This document shows, in pieces, positions 40,236-47,680 of a stretch of 48,017 bases of DNA. Source of the DNA: a virus; the IMG/VR virus record IMGVR_UViG_3300037087_000068, positions 1 to 48,017 of that record. One strand, given 5' to 3'. Numbering within the stretch: the first letter of the stretch is position 1; the number at the start of each line of letters is the position of its first letter. The translations under genes were made by a program, and so were the position numbers. The notes beneath the pieces were generated by a model. It saw only the letters and a list, made by a program, of their open reading frames with translations, made no database searches and was not told where the DNA came from.

Positions 40236-40439
40236 ATGACACAGAAACAGGCACTTTCTAAAATGAGAAAGCTTTACCCGGACGCGTCAGTATGCGCCGA
40301 TGTTACCCTTTGGGATTATAATACGACTGGCCTTGACGCACCAAAATACGGCCTTTATGCGGGAGTGCTCAAGACAGCTATTGCAAGCGGATCAGGCGCA
40401 TCATGGAAAGAGGCATTTGAAAATATCACTCCGTGTTGA
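40236..40439 (+). CDS. Small hypothetical protein, 67 aa
   Basis: MTQKQALSKMRKLYPDASVC, then a Tyr/Thr-rich part (VTLWDYNTTGLDAPKYGLYA) and a helix. SD CAGGAGG upstream. It is the first gene after the ribozyme cleavage site, so its mRNA would start with a 5'-OH leader after self-cleavage. Unknown function. Confidence 0.55.
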   Translation: MTQKQALSKMRKLYPDASVCADVTLWDYNTTGLDAPKYGLYAGVLKTAIASGSGASWKEAFENITPC

Positions 40440-40453
40440 GGAGGTCTGAACCC

Positions 40454-40639
40454 ATGACGTGCGAAACCTGCCGGCACAGCGCATTTATTGAGAACAGAAA
40501 GCCCGGTTATTGCTGCAACAAGAAAGAGCCTTTCACCATCATCTACCGGAGCTACAAGCGGAGATGTTACGAGCCCAAAGGGGAGGATAAGCAATGCAGA
40601 ATGAACTTTCAACTAGAAATGACTCGACAATCTTTTTGA
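40454..40639 (+). CDS. Small Cys-rich protein, 61 aa
   Basis: From ATG 40454 (GAGGAGG upstream): MTCETCRHSAFIENRKPGYC, then CNKKEPFTIIYRSYKRRCYE. CxxC and CC plus later Cys suggest a zinc knuckle; very basic. Unknown function. Confidence 0.5.
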   Translation: MTCETCRHSAFIENRKPGYCCNKKEPFTIIYRSYKRRCYEPKGEDKQCRMNFQLEMTRQSF

Positions 40640-40758
40640 CCCCGGCCCCTTTTTGGATATGTCCTCATTGCCGATGCCAGGATTTTCACCAGTACACAAA
40701 CGCTTGCGGAACGTGGAGAGAATGTTCGCAATGCCATATCCCGACACCGAAGGAATAG
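40594..40758 (+). CDS. Small zinc-ribbon protein, 54 aa
   Basis: ATG 40594 with GGGGAGG. Overlaps the preceding gene by 46 bp in another frame. Contains CPHCRC and CSQCHIP. Four-cysteine zinc ribbon. Supported by the SD and Cys pattern; the overlap lowers confidence. Confidence 0.5.
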   Translation: MQNELSTRNDSTIFLTPAPFWICPHCRCQDFHQYTNACGTWRECSQCHIPTPKE

Positions 40759-40764
40759 GGTAAT

Positions 40765-40822
40765 CTGAAAATTAAAAAGCGGGAATTAATTTGACCCGGA
40801 AAATTGGAAAGCGGGAATAAAA
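40765..40822 (+). repeat. Direct repeat in short gap
   Basis: Two copies of a GAAAATT-xx-AAAGCGGGAAT-type unit, 33 bp apart, between the zinc-ribbon genes. May be a protein- or RNA-binding site, or a remnant of a slip. Confidence 0.3.
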
Positions 40823-40836
40823 TGGAGGTAATCACC

Positions 40837-41310
40837 GTGTCATGCCAATGTTTAGACTGTAATCGTATTTTCCCTAACTTAGCCAGTTTGGGGCAGCACA
40901 AGTGCACCGTCAAATCCACGAAATGCAGTCGTTGCGGCGAAGGTGAAAGACTCCCTCAACGGACGATCTGCCAGAAATGTAAGAGGGAGGCCGCAAACGA
41001 ATCAAAGGCTGATTACAACCGGAGAATGAGAGCGAGGGCGCAAGAAGCTGAACACTTCGCCTATGTTATGCCGGAAAAGCCTTGTGCCTCATGGTATGAC
41101 AATCATCCTGAACTATCAGACGACCAGAAAGCGAGGCTGAACACGGCACAAAGGGAAATCGAGGCCCAGGCTAACGCGAAGTTAACCGCATGGCTGAAAA
41201 AGGATGAAGGGCGCATTCTGAGCAAGGAAGAGATTAAAGCACTGGAACCGAAGATTACGCCTGTTTCCGAGATACCGGAGTACCATGCTTCACAACCGAG
41301 ATTCATTTAG
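40837..41310 (+). CDS. Zinc-finger protein, 157 aa
   Basis: GTG start at 40837 with ATGGAGG upstream; an in-frame ATG at 40822 is possible. VSCQCLDCNRIFPNLASLGQ then HKC: a C2H(C)-type finger. A second four-Cys part follows (KCSRCGEGE, TICQKCKRE), then a charged helical C-terminal half (KADYNRRMRARAQEAEHFAY). Probably nucleic-acid binding. Family not recognised. Confidence 0.6.
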   Translation: MSCQCLDCNRIFPNLASLGQHKCTVKSTKCSRCGEGERLPQRTICQKCKREAANESKADYNRRMRARAQEAEHFAYVMPEKPCASWYDNHPELSDDQKARLNTAQREIEAQANAKLTAWLKKDEGRILSKEEIKALEPKITPVSEIPEYHASQPRFI

Positions 41311-41319
41311 AGGTCAATC

Positions 41320-41445
41320 ATGGGAAGAGGACACCGTTGCGCTTTATGCAAGACCTTCACCTTTCACAACCATTGCCCAGATTGCGGACTTACCGAAGCC
41401 GAGGCCGAAACGGAATTACTGAAGAGTCTAGGGGATCATCCATGA
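41320..41445 (+). CDS. Small zinc-ribbon protein, 41 aa
   Basis: MGRGHRCALCKTFTFHNHCP then CPDCG and an acidic helix. CxxC pairs in a ribbon. Its TGA overlaps the next ATG (ATGA). Confidence 0.55.
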   Translation: MGRGHRCALCKTFTFHNHCPDCGLTEAEAETELLKSLGDHP

Positions 41446-41618
41446 AAAAGGAAATAGCGACATTTTTTGAATACGCGATCCTTGTAACTGAAGGCGACCA
41501 GGATATATGGCAAATCACGCAGTACGGCAAAACTGTAAAGATAGGAGGAATTGAAGTCGTTGCTCTGTTCGTGGAGATCCCTTACGGCTTGCAGATAAAT
41601 GTTGACAATGGCATTTAA
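41442..41618 (+). CDS. Small hypothetical protein, 58 aa
   Basis: MKKEIATFFEYAILVTEGDQ, beta-rich with DIWQITQYGKTVKIGGIEVV. Translationally coupled to the zinc-ribbon gene. Not recognised. Confidence 0.5.
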   Translation: MKKEIATFFEYAILVTEGDQDIWQITQYGKTVKIGGIEVVALFVEIPYGLQINVDNGI

Positions 41619-41671
41619 ATAGCTTATACCATGCTTAGTAAATGTTTTATATCGCATGGCAGGAGGCAAGA

Positions 41672-41893
41672 ATGGTAATAGATGGATTGAAGTTTAAGGA
41701 AGCGCGAAGAAAAGCAGGAGTCCATGCGTTCAATCTGGCAAAGGCGGCGAAGTACAAGAATTGCAATGTCACCCGGATTTACCAGATCGAAGCCGAAGGA
41801 CAGCACGAAGTTCCAGACATCAGGCTTGCCGCTATGTGCAGGGCAATGGGAATTGAGATGAAGTCTTTGCAACCGGAAAGGATTGAACAATGA
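41672..41893 (+). CDS. XRE/Cro-type HTH regulator, 73 aa
   Basis: From ATG 41672 (AGGAGG upstream): MVIDGLKFKEARRKAGVHAF, then NLAKAAKYKNCNVTRIYQIE and the tail DIRLAAMCRAMGIEMKSLQP. The five-helix pattern of Cro/XRE repressors is present. It ends in ATGA with the RecE-like gene and is likely its regulator or that of the plus arm. Confidence 0.65.
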   Translation: MVIDGLKFKEARRKAGVHAFNLAKAAKYKNCNVTRIYQIEAEGQHEVPDIRLAAMCRAMGIEMKSLQPERIEQ

Positions 41894-42834
41894 CAATCGA
41901 AGAGGCATTAAAAAAAGGAATAGTCGAGAATCTTCAGGCGGAAGAGTACCATGCCATCGAAGCACTTGGAAGCTCACCGCTCAAAAAGTTCCACGATTGC
42001 CCTGCAAAGGCTTTTGAACCTATAGATCAATCCGTTGACATGGCTCTTGGCGGGGCTGTTGATGATTTCTGTCTCGTTTCCCCTGAAGAGTTCAGACGCC
42101 ACTACATCATCCAGCCTGATTTTGGAGATTTGAGGAAGTCAGACATCAAGCAAAAGGCTTCAGAATTTCAGGATATGGCGCAGGTACTTAAATTAACTGT
42201 ACTGCCGCCTTATGTGACCACCAAGAACATCCCGACCATGCAAGCGATTAGCGACGTGAGAGACTACCTTTTTGTGGAGCACTCATTGGCGAAGATGATT
42301 CTCCGTACCGGAGGACAGCAAGTTTCTCTTTTTTGGGAGGACGACGAGACGGGCATCCCATGCAAAGGGAGGCTTGACCACCTTCCTGATCCTCAGTACC
42401 GGATTATCGTTGACCTGAAAAAGTGCGCCAGAATTGAGCGGTTCGCGTACCAGCTTGAAGAGTTGAGATATTTCATTCAAGCCGGTCATTACAGCGTCGG
42501 CGCGGAAAAGAATAACCTGGACGTGAATGCTTTTGCTTTCATCGCTTTCAACTTCGGGAATCCCCCGCAATGTGAAATCTTGATGATAGGGGATGAAGTT
42601 GACGAATGGGGAGGGGGAGAGTATTTCACTAAATGCAAAAATCTTGCTCGTACCACCGTTCGATTAATTCACGAATGCCGGGAGGCGAACCATTTTCCAA
42701 AGTATTCTATTCCCTTTGAAACTCAGAGCATGGCGCAGATATTGGGCTTAAAGTCAAATGCACCGGGACAGTTGACACCTTTCCAGTTAGGCAAGCAGGC
42801 CGCAATTCCCCGATGCCTGAAAGGTCTTGTTTAA
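41890..42834 (+). CDS. RecE/exonuclease VIII-like nuclease
   Basis: 314 residues. N-terminal SSPLKKFHDCPAKAFEPIDQ is the usual opening of PDDEXK-type exonuclease VIII-like proteins (DUF3799). Middle has GIPCKGRLDHLPD and IIVDLKKC (nuclease D and D-x-K), then QAGHYS. It degrades one strand of dsDNA to load the annealing protein encoded at 44840. The K-K at the DLKK step differs from the usual DxKT. It overlaps the regulator by 4 bp. Confidence 0.7.
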   Translation: MTIEEALKKGIVENLQAEEYHAIEALGSSPLKKFHDCPAKAFEPIDQSVDMALGGAVDDFCLVSPEEFRRHYIIQPDFGDLRKSDIKQKASEFQDMAQVLKLTVLPPYVTTKNIPTMQAISDVRDYLFVEHSLAKMILRTGGQQVSLFWEDDETGIPCKGRLDHLPDPQYRIIVDLKKCARIERFAYQLEELRYFIQAGHYSVGAEKNNLDVNAFAFIAFNFGNPPQCEILMIGDEVDEWGGGEYFTKCKNLARTTVRLIHECREANHFPKYSIPFETQSMAQILGLKSNAPGQLTPFQLGKQAAIPRCLKGLV

Positions 42835-42860
42835 CCATTCAATCAACAGGAGGAATCACC

Positions 42861-42974
42861 ATGAAAGGCTTTACACTCGTTGAATTACTCATTCTTTTGG
42901 CTATCCTTTCCGGTACTGCGTTTACCTGTTTTCTCTTGTATGCCGGGATTCATTTCATGATTAAATTATGGTAA
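42861..42974 (+). CDS. Mini type IV pilin-like peptide, 37 aa
   Basis: MKGFTLVELLILLAILSGTA matches the type IV prepilin signal KGFTLVELL(I/V) with the cleavage glycine and the E5 position, then one membrane helix and a short basic end (IHFMIKLW). AGGAGG upstream. Such a peptide could be processed by the host prepilin peptidase or enter the pilus machinery. It lacks the globular part of a real pilin. Confidence 0.6.
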   Translation: MKGFTLVELLILLAILSGTAFTCFLLYAGIHFMIKLW

Positions 42975-42986
42975 GGAGGAATCACC

Positions 42987-43124
42987 GTGGAAATTTGCAC
43001 AAGCTGTCAAATCGTTTACGAAACAAGGAATTGCCCGTTATGCGAAGCGATGGAAAAGATTGAAACGCTGGAATCTGATATTGAAGAATTGAGAATTGAA
43101 CTCAAGGAGGCGCAAAGTGAGTAA
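42987..43124 (+). CDS. Small zinc/coiled-coil protein, 45 aa
   Basis: GTG start with AAGGAGG. VEICTSCQIVYETRNCPLCE, then a helix with heptads (LESDIEELRIELKEA). CxxC twice plus coiled coil. Its 3' end carries the ribosome site of the next gene. Confidence 0.5.
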   Translation: MEICTSCQIVYETRNCPLCEAMEKIETLESDIEELRIELKEAQSE

Positions 43125-44289
43125 AAAGGGAGAAGGCGAAGCATTACCACCCAAAGAAGGAACCGAAGTAATTGACCAAGCGGTAATCGAAACCGCGCTT
43201 GTCATTCCCGACAAGAACAAGACCGAGAAAGCACTGGCTTTGCTGAAAAAGGAATTTTCCGGCCTGATTATCGACTGCTCTACCCCGGCAGGCGAGAAAG
43301 ATGCCAGAGAGAAGCGGAGAATGCTCGTATCGCTTCGGACTACCGGCGACAAGCGACGGCTTGAACTGAATAAGCCTGAAAAACAAAAGATTGACGACCG
43401 GAACGCTCAATGGAAGCTGATCGAAAGTGCCATTGAAGGATACGAATCTCCTATAGACAAGTCCATCAAGGACGTTGAAGCCATTCGGGAGCGCGAGGCT
43501 GAAGAGAAAAAAGCCAAAGAACGCGAACGCATTGCCGCCATTCAGGAGAAAATCAGGCTCATTCAGGGTGCGCCATCCGAGGCGGCATTTCTCCCTTCCG
43601 ATAAAATCAGGATCGGCATTGCCAACCTTGAGAAGATGGAAATAGGGGATGACTTCGGTGATTTCAAGGATGCAGCGGAAGCGGCAAAGTCCGGCGCCCT
43701 GACAAAGCTCAACGAACTGTTGACCGCAAAGACCGCCGAGGAAGAAGAGACGGAACGGCTCAGAGTAGAGCGGGAAGAGTTCGAGGCGCAGAAGGCGAAG
43801 GAAGATGCAGAGCGTCAAGAAAGACTTGCGCGGGAAGAGTTGGAACGCCAAGATCGTGAACGCGAAGAACAAGAACGCATTGCCGAACGTGAAAAAGAAG
43901 TTCAGGCCGAACAGGAGAAACTTCGTCTTGAGCGCGAAGCCTTTGAGAAGGAACAGGCCGCGTCGAGAGAGAAACAGGAAGCGGAAGCCGCCGAGCGTGA
44001 CCGGCAAAGGGAAAAATTTGAAAAGGAGCAGGAGACTATCAGGCTTGCCAACGAACAGGCTCAGAAAGACCGGGACGCCGAGGCTGAGCGACTGAGACTT
44101 GAGCAGGAACGGCTTGACTCGCTGAGCAAGGATTATGACATCATTCTCAGGAACTGCGGAACTGTCGGCTGGCTTGGCCTCTTCATCGACAAGAGCGGCA
44201 AGGAGCTTTTCAGGACCGGCAAACATACCGCTTCCGCTGATGCCGCTTTGACAAAGGTAAAGGCGTGGATTGACGAGCAGAAGAAATAA
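43117..44289 (+). CDS. Long coiled-coil protein between recE- and recT-like genes
   Basis: 390 residues from GTG 43117 (AAGGAGG six bases upstream). N-terminal folded part (LKKEFSGLIIDCSTPAGEKD), then residues about 115-330 of Glu/Arg/Lys-rich coiled coil (REEFEAQKAKEDAERQERLA) and a C-terminal folded end with YDIILRNCGTVGWLGLFIDK. The position between the exonuclease and annealing genes matches the large helper seen in many RecE/RecT-type loci. A role in DNA end protection or recombination is inferred. Confidence 0.6.
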   Translation: MSKKGEGEALPPKEGTEVIDQAVIETALVIPDKNKTEKALALLKKEFSGLIIDCSTPAGEKDAREKRRMLVSLRTTGDKRRLELNKPEKQKIDDRNAQWKLIESAIEGYESPIDKSIKDVEAIREREAEEKKAKERERIAAIQEKIRLIQGAPSEAAFLPSDKIRIGIANLEKMEIGDDFGDFKDAAEAAKSGALTKLNELLTAKTAEEEETERLRVEREEFEAQKAKEDAERQERLAREELERQDREREEQERIAEREKEVQAEQEKLRLEREAFEKEQAASREKQEAEAAERDRQREKFEKEQETIRLANEQAQKDRDAEAERLRLEQERLDSLSKDYDIILRNCGTVGWLGLFIDKSGKELFRTGKHTASADAALTKVKAWIDEQKK

Positions 44290-44350
44290 CCCTTTTGCGG
44301 GGGCTGCATAGAGATATGCGACGATTTAGTACGGGGAAGAGGAAACGGCC

Positions 44351-44554
44351 ATGACAAAGAGGATTAATCCAGGGCGGCAAGAACGAGCGGCTAGAAAAAG
44401 GCATTTCAGGGGAAGCGTTTGGTCTTCTGATATGCTGCCGGGTCAATCTCCGTTAAAGCTCGGAAAAAAGAAATTCGGCATTTATTGCCGGAAGTCTGCC
44501 CTTGACTGGACCTCTAAGCATCTGCCTGTGACCGACTCAGAAAACAACGCCTAA
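44351..44554 (+). CDS. Small basic protein, 67 aa
   Basis: MTKRINPGRQERAARKRHFR, very basic N-terminus, then a hydrophilic part (YCRKSALDWTSKHLPVTDSE). GGAAGAGG upstream. No motif. Between the coiled-coil and RecT genes. Unknown. Confidence 0.4.
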   Translation: MTKRINPGRQERAARKRHFRGSVWSSDMLPGQSPLKLGKKKFGIYCRKSALDWTSKHLPVTDSENNA

Positions 44555-44622
44555 AAGGTACGGCGGAGAGATTGACATAGTATCGTTTAAGCCCCCGCAA
44601 ATTCATTTAACAGAGGTGATTC

Positions 44623-44847
44623 ATGGCAACGCCACCTAAATACCAGAAGGGCATGAAAATTGACAATCTCATGGATTGCATCGCTTATCTCATGGCCGGC
44701 GCAGTATTTTATGTCGAAAGCCGATTTATGGGCGCCAAGGTTCTCAACTCGGTATTCGTGAAGCATTGGAGTTTTGCTTATATTCAAGAGCAGATAGATT
44801 GCGGCCTGTTATACCTAGCCGAAAAAAGGAGAAATGCAAATGGCTGA
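44623..44847 (+). CDS. Small hypothetical protein, 74 aa
   Basis: MATPPKYQKGMKIDNLMDCI, an aromatic/hydrophobic middle (GAVFYVESRFMGAKVLNSVF) and a basic end. SD GAGGTG. It overlaps the RecT gene start by 8 bp. Unknown function. Confidence 0.5.
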   Translation: MATPPKYQKGMKIDNLMDCIAYLMAGAVFYVESRFMGAKVLNSVFVKHWSFAYIQEQIDCGLLYLAEKRRNANG

Positions 44848-45769
44848 TAACCTGCCAGTAGAAAGACCGAAGTTTGAAGAAATGGCACTGTCCGCTCACC
44901 AAATGTTTGCCAAGGTTCTAGGCGAAGATGTATGGCTCAGAGAGATCGGCTTTGCCATGCAGACGCTCAGGGCAAGCGAATACTTGCAGGGCGTAGCGAA
45001 GACCGCAGCCGGGCAGGACTCAATCAGGAATGCGATTGTCAACGTCGCACTATGCGGAACTTCGCTGAACCCGGCTAGAAAGCAGGCTTATCTTGTCCCG
45101 CGCAAAGTGAATGGGGTTATGCTCTGTTGTCTCGATATGAGTTATATTGGACTTGCTGGGATAGCTATGGACTCCGGAAGCGTCAAACACATCGCCCCCA
45201 GACTCGCTTATTCCTTCGATACCTTTGAATACGACGAGCTTGACGGCGAGATCCACTTGAAGCACATTCCCAACATGAACCCGCCACCTGAGTTTTGCGC
45301 CGGACCTCAGAAGTTTTGGGATTACCTCGTTTGCGGATATACCGTCTCCACCCTCCATGACGGAACGAAACTGATTTCCCAACCGTTGCCGAAGTGGAAG
45401 ATTGAAAAGGCTATGAAAACTTCCATGACCACTAGCGACAAGACCCCGTGGCGTACCCATCCGGACGAAATGGCGATGAAAACGCTTATCAAACATGCGT
45501 ACAAACTTCTGCCGCAAACAGACAGAATGAGTCAGGCTGTCGAAGTCTTGAATCAGCATGAAGGGCTTGACCTTTCGCAAAAGCAGATCGGTGCATCCTC
45601 TTTTGACCGCTTCAAGCCTGAAGAAACCCCTTTCACCGATGTTGAGACAGAGCCCCTTGTTGGCGATACCGGCATGACACAGAAAGAACTTGACGCGATC
45701 AAGAAGGAAGAATTGGAGAAGTTTGGTACTCCTGAAGAGCAGCAGCAATCCGGATTGTTCGAGAAATAA
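44840..45769 (+). CDS. recT: RecT-family single-strand annealing protein
   Basis: 309 residues from ATG 44840 (AAGGAG eight bases upstream). Features of RecT: QDSIRNAIVNVALCGTSLNP, ARKQAYLVPRKVNGVMLCCL, DMSYIGLAGIAMDSGSVKHI and the end of the core, WRTHPDEMAMKTLIKHAYKL. It anneals complementary single strands after RecE-type resection, for phage recombination and replication restart. The acidic C-terminus is typical. The stop codon lies in the core of an attC-like site. Confidence 0.8.
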   Translation: MADNLPVERPKFEEMALSAHQMFAKVLGEDVWLREIGFAMQTLRASEYLQGVAKTAAGQDSIRNAIVNVALCGTSLNPARKQAYLVPRKVNGVMLCCLDMSYIGLAGIAMDSGSVKHIAPRLAYSFDTFEYDELDGEIHLKHIPNMNPPPEFCAGPQKFWDYLVCGYTVSTLHDGTKLISQPLPKWKIEKAMKTSMTTSDKTPWRTHPDEMAMKTLIKHAYKLLPQTDRMSQAVEVLNQHEGLDLSQKQIGASSFDRFKPEETPFTDVETEPLVGDTGMTQKELDAIKKEELEKFGTPEEQQQSGLFEK

Positions 45770-45813
45770 CGGCTTGAGTTGAGCCGTACAACGGCTCGAA
45801 CGTTTGGTTATGA
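45764..45813 (+). repeat. attC-like site E, downstream of recT
   Basis: AAATAAC (stop of recT inside), GGCTTGAG, a hairpin GAGCCG/CGGCTC, GAACGTTTG, GTTATGA: 50 bp. Its first 13 bases (ATAACGGCTTGAG) are identical to site C at 29279-29338, which reads on the other strand. Confidence 0.65.
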
Positions 45814-45839
45814 TGCGTTCGAGCCACGGAGGAAAGACG

Positions 45840-46013
45840 ATGGACGGAAGAAATCCAGATATGTTTGAACCGCACAAAATTTGTCCACTCTGCAACCTTC
45901 CGATTCTGGACAATCAAAGCAGGGTGATGCAGGCGCATTATGGGACCGGCGAGTTGCGGACTGTCCACCGTAAATGCCGTGATAAGGAGGTGCCTTGTGC
46001 AAATCACCATTGA
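45840..46013 (+). CDS. Cassette-borne zinc-finger protein, 57 aa
   Basis: From ATG 45840 (GGAGG upstream): MDGRNPDMFEPHKICPLCNL, CPLC then AHYGTGELRTVHRKCRDK: CxxC plus H-x3-C type. It overlaps the next gene by 17 bp. It lies between attC-like sites E and F. Confidence 0.55.
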   Translation: MDGRNPDMFEPHKICPLCNLPILDNQSRVMQAHYGTGELRTVHRKCRDKEVPCANHH

Positions 46014-46188
46014 ATACTTGGACGGCACAAGTGAAGTATTCCCCGAAACGTCACGTACTGGCGGGAGTTATTGCACAACAGGCAAGGCAGAAATGGGATG
46101 GTACATCGTGTCAGATGCTTACGGCAATCAGACAAAAATACCCGCAGACCGAATCAAGGCGGTGCGAACATCTGGCGGGAGATGGTAA
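45997..46188 (+). CDS. Cassette-borne hypothetical protein, 63 aa (GTG start)
   Basis: GTG at 45997 with AAGGAGG six bases upstream. VQITIEYLDGTSEVFPETSR, then TGKAEMGWYIVSDAYGNQTK and a basic end. Beta-rich. Stop is 3 bp before attC-like site F. Unknown function. Confidence 0.5.
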   Translation: MQITIEYLDGTSEVFPETSRTGGSYCTTGKAEMGWYIVSDAYGNQTKIPADRIKAVRTSGGRW

Positions 46189-46191
46189 GCA

Positions 46192-46251
46192 TCATAACGA
46201 CAAAGCGCACCGGCAAGCGGAGCGCAGACCGTGTGCCGCGACTGGTTATAA
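46192..46251 (+). repeat. attC-like site F
   Basis: TCATAAC, GACAAAGCGCACCGG, a loop, CCGTGTGCCGCG, then GTTATAA: 60 bp. The two arms pair imperfectly, as in attC sites. With site E it frames a two-gene cassette. Confidence 0.65.
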
Positions 46252-46280
46252 AAACTATTATCAGATGGGAGGATAAATCA

Positions 46281-46595
46281 ATGGGACCAGCTCCGCTCGT
46301 AGATGGAGGCGTTGAAGTCAGAAACGTCGAGGTTGACCAGAGTAAAGAAGTTGACGATCTTCACACGAAGCTTTCCGATGGTCGTATCATCGAGAAAAGC
46401 AAACGGGTATTTCTGACTCGCAAAGCCAACCTCAAAGATGGACGGCCCGTGGAATTGACGCTTGATAACGTAATCTACGAGCGCAAAGGTGGAGCTCTTG
46501 TCCGTCTCAACGGAAAGTCGAAGCTCTCGAAAGCTGAGAAAAAGGCGGCGAAGCGTACAAAAGTTGCAGAGCGACGAGCAGCCCATGCGCCATAG
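46281..46595 (+). CDS. Hypothetical protein, 104 aa
   Basis: From ATG 46281 (GGAGG upstream): MGPAPLVDGGVEVRNVEVDQ, then a charged part and a very basic C-terminal tail (KLSKAEKKAAKRTKVAERRA) that could bind nucleic acids. Unrecognised. The tail overlaps the next gene. Confidence 0.5.
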   Translation: MGPAPLVDGGVEVRNVEVDQSKEVDDLHTKLSDGRIIEKSKRVFLTRKANLKDGRPVELTLDNVIYERKGGALVRLNGKSKLSKAEKKAAKRTKVAERRAAHAP

Positions 46596-46779
46596 ATCAA
46601 CCGCCCCTTGGTTCGCCCTTCTTGCCCTTGCCTTTTCGCTGATAGTAGCCGGTCACTTTTCGGCAGAGGAAGAGATGGTAAAGAAAAAAGAGCAGACCAC
46701 CTGGCACAGCGAGCCGACCATTGACCCGCATAATTGCCCGGAATGCCATGTTCCGATGAAAAGAGGGAAGAGAGTATGA
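46585..46779 (+). CDS. Small membrane-anchored zinc-knuckle protein, 64 aa
   Basis: MRHRSTAPWFALLALAFSLI: basic N-terminus, one membrane helix or signal (WFALLALAFSLIVAGHF), then an acidic/Lys-rich stretch and CPEC. The start lies inside the previous gene; its TGA overlaps the next ATG. Unknown function. Confidence 0.5.
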   Translation: MRHRSTAPWFALLALAFSLIVAGHFSAEEEMVKKKEQTTWHSEPTIDPHNCPECHVPMKRGKRV

Positions 46780-46943
46780 GCTATCCTAAACAGCTTGCCG
46801 CCGATCATTGGGATTATGTGAAGTCAATCCTTGAAACCCACGGGGAAGAACCTGAGAATATCAAGGTTATCGGCTTTCATTATCGTTCCAGCTTTCAACA
46901 TGGTTTCAAGCATGGCGTGGAGTTCAAAAATGAATCAGATTGA
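46776..46943 (+). CDS. Small phage-type protein, 55 aa
   Basis: MSYPKQLAADHWDYVKSILE, then IKVIGFHYRSSFQHGFKHGV. The 'FHYxSxFxHGxKHG' pattern is one I recall from phage small proteins of unknown function. Translationally coupled (ATGA) to the preceding gene and overlaps the MazG-like gene by 14 bp. Confidence 0.55.
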   Translation: MSYPKQLAADHWDYVKSILETHGEEPENIKVIGFHYRSSFQHGFKHGVEFKNESD

Positions 46944-47235
46944 ATTTCTGTTACATCTACGCCGGTTCGTGAATGACCACGGCATTTCCGACGATTTGCC
47001 GTCTCGTAAGCTAAAACTTCAGGAAGAAGTCAGGGAACTATGCGAGGCCATTGACAGCGGAATAATCTCCGACATCATCAAAGAGGCTTGCGACGTAACG
47101 ATAATCTGCTTTCATATTATGCTGATTTGCGGCGTCCATGATCCGCTTCACCATTGTTTCTTCAAACTGGAAGAAGTTGCGGCACGGCAATCGTACAAAA
47201 AAAGACGCGCTGACATCAAGAGGGCGGTATCATGA
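46930..47235 (+). CDS. MazG-like NTP pyrophosphohydrolase, 101 aa
   Basis: From ATG 46930: MNQIEFLLHLRRFVNDHGIS; the MazG-type metal site is visible as KLQEEVRELCEAID (E-E-x-x-E) followed by EACDVTIICFHIML (E-x-x-D). Phage MazG-like proteins cleave NTPs or dNTPs, or adjust the alarmone pool. Short for the family but with the two core helices. Overlaps the preceding gene. Confidence 0.6.
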   Translation: MNQIEFLLHLRRFVNDHGISDDLPSRKLKLQEEVRELCEAIDSGIISDIIKEACDVTIICFHIMLICGVHDPLHHCFFKLEEVAARQSYKKRRADIKRAVS

Positions 47236-47278
47236 GTGACTTATCTATCATCGGCAGAGCTATTCTGTTTGTCTGGAC

Positions 47279-47506
47279 GTGGGCGGCTACCTCGACCTGA
47301 GAGGGTGCACCTTCCCTGACGGCTTCAAGCTCCCTGACTCCGTGGGCGGCTACCTCTACCTGAGCGGGTGCACCTTCCCTGACGGCTTCAAGCTCCCTGA
47401 CTCCGTGGGCGGCTACCTCTACCTGAGAGGGTGCACCTTCCCTGACGGCTTCAAGCTCCCTGACTCCGTGGGCGGCTACCTCGACCTGAGAGGGTGCAAA
47501 AATTTG
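47279..47506 (+). repeat. 63-bp tandem repeats, about 3.6 copies
   Basis: Units start at 47279, 47342, 47405 and 47468 and are nearly identical at DNA level, differing mainly in TAC CTC GAC/TAC. Their DNA identity with the units at 47882-48017 suggests recent gene conversion or expansion. Confidence 0.75.
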
Positions 47507-47551
47507 CCAGTTATTCCCGACCATCTTAAAAACGAAATTATCCACTGGTGA
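47279..47551 (+). pseudogene. 63-bp-repeat protein lacking its N-terminal domain
   Basis: Four 21-residue units of VGGYLDLRGCTFPDGFKLPD type, ending CKNLPVIPDHLKNEIIHW. A GTG begins the first unit but has no ribosome site. The N-terminal domain seen in the second copy (47681) is missing. A 22-codon ORF (47232-47300, ATGA overlap with the MazG-like stop) runs in another frame over its start, as if a shift or deletion occurred. May be a partial duplication. Confidence 0.5.
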
Positions 47552-47680
47552 AATCGGCCACCACGGCACGCCTCATGAAGAGCACCCAGGATGCCCGCGG
47601 AGTTGCCCTGCTGGAGTTACCGATCGGCCATGCAAGGATATGAGTAATAAATAACTACTACATATTAAGGAGAAGTCAAA

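Noticed and set aside
43144-44226. Minus-strand 360-codon open frame
   Set aside because: Shadow of the Glu/Arg-rich coiled-coil gene; its Leu/Phe-rich composition arises from the antisense of GAR/GAA codons.
47279-47506. CRISPR-like reading of the 63-bp repeats
   Set aside because: The units are contiguous, in frame and coding, with no spacers.
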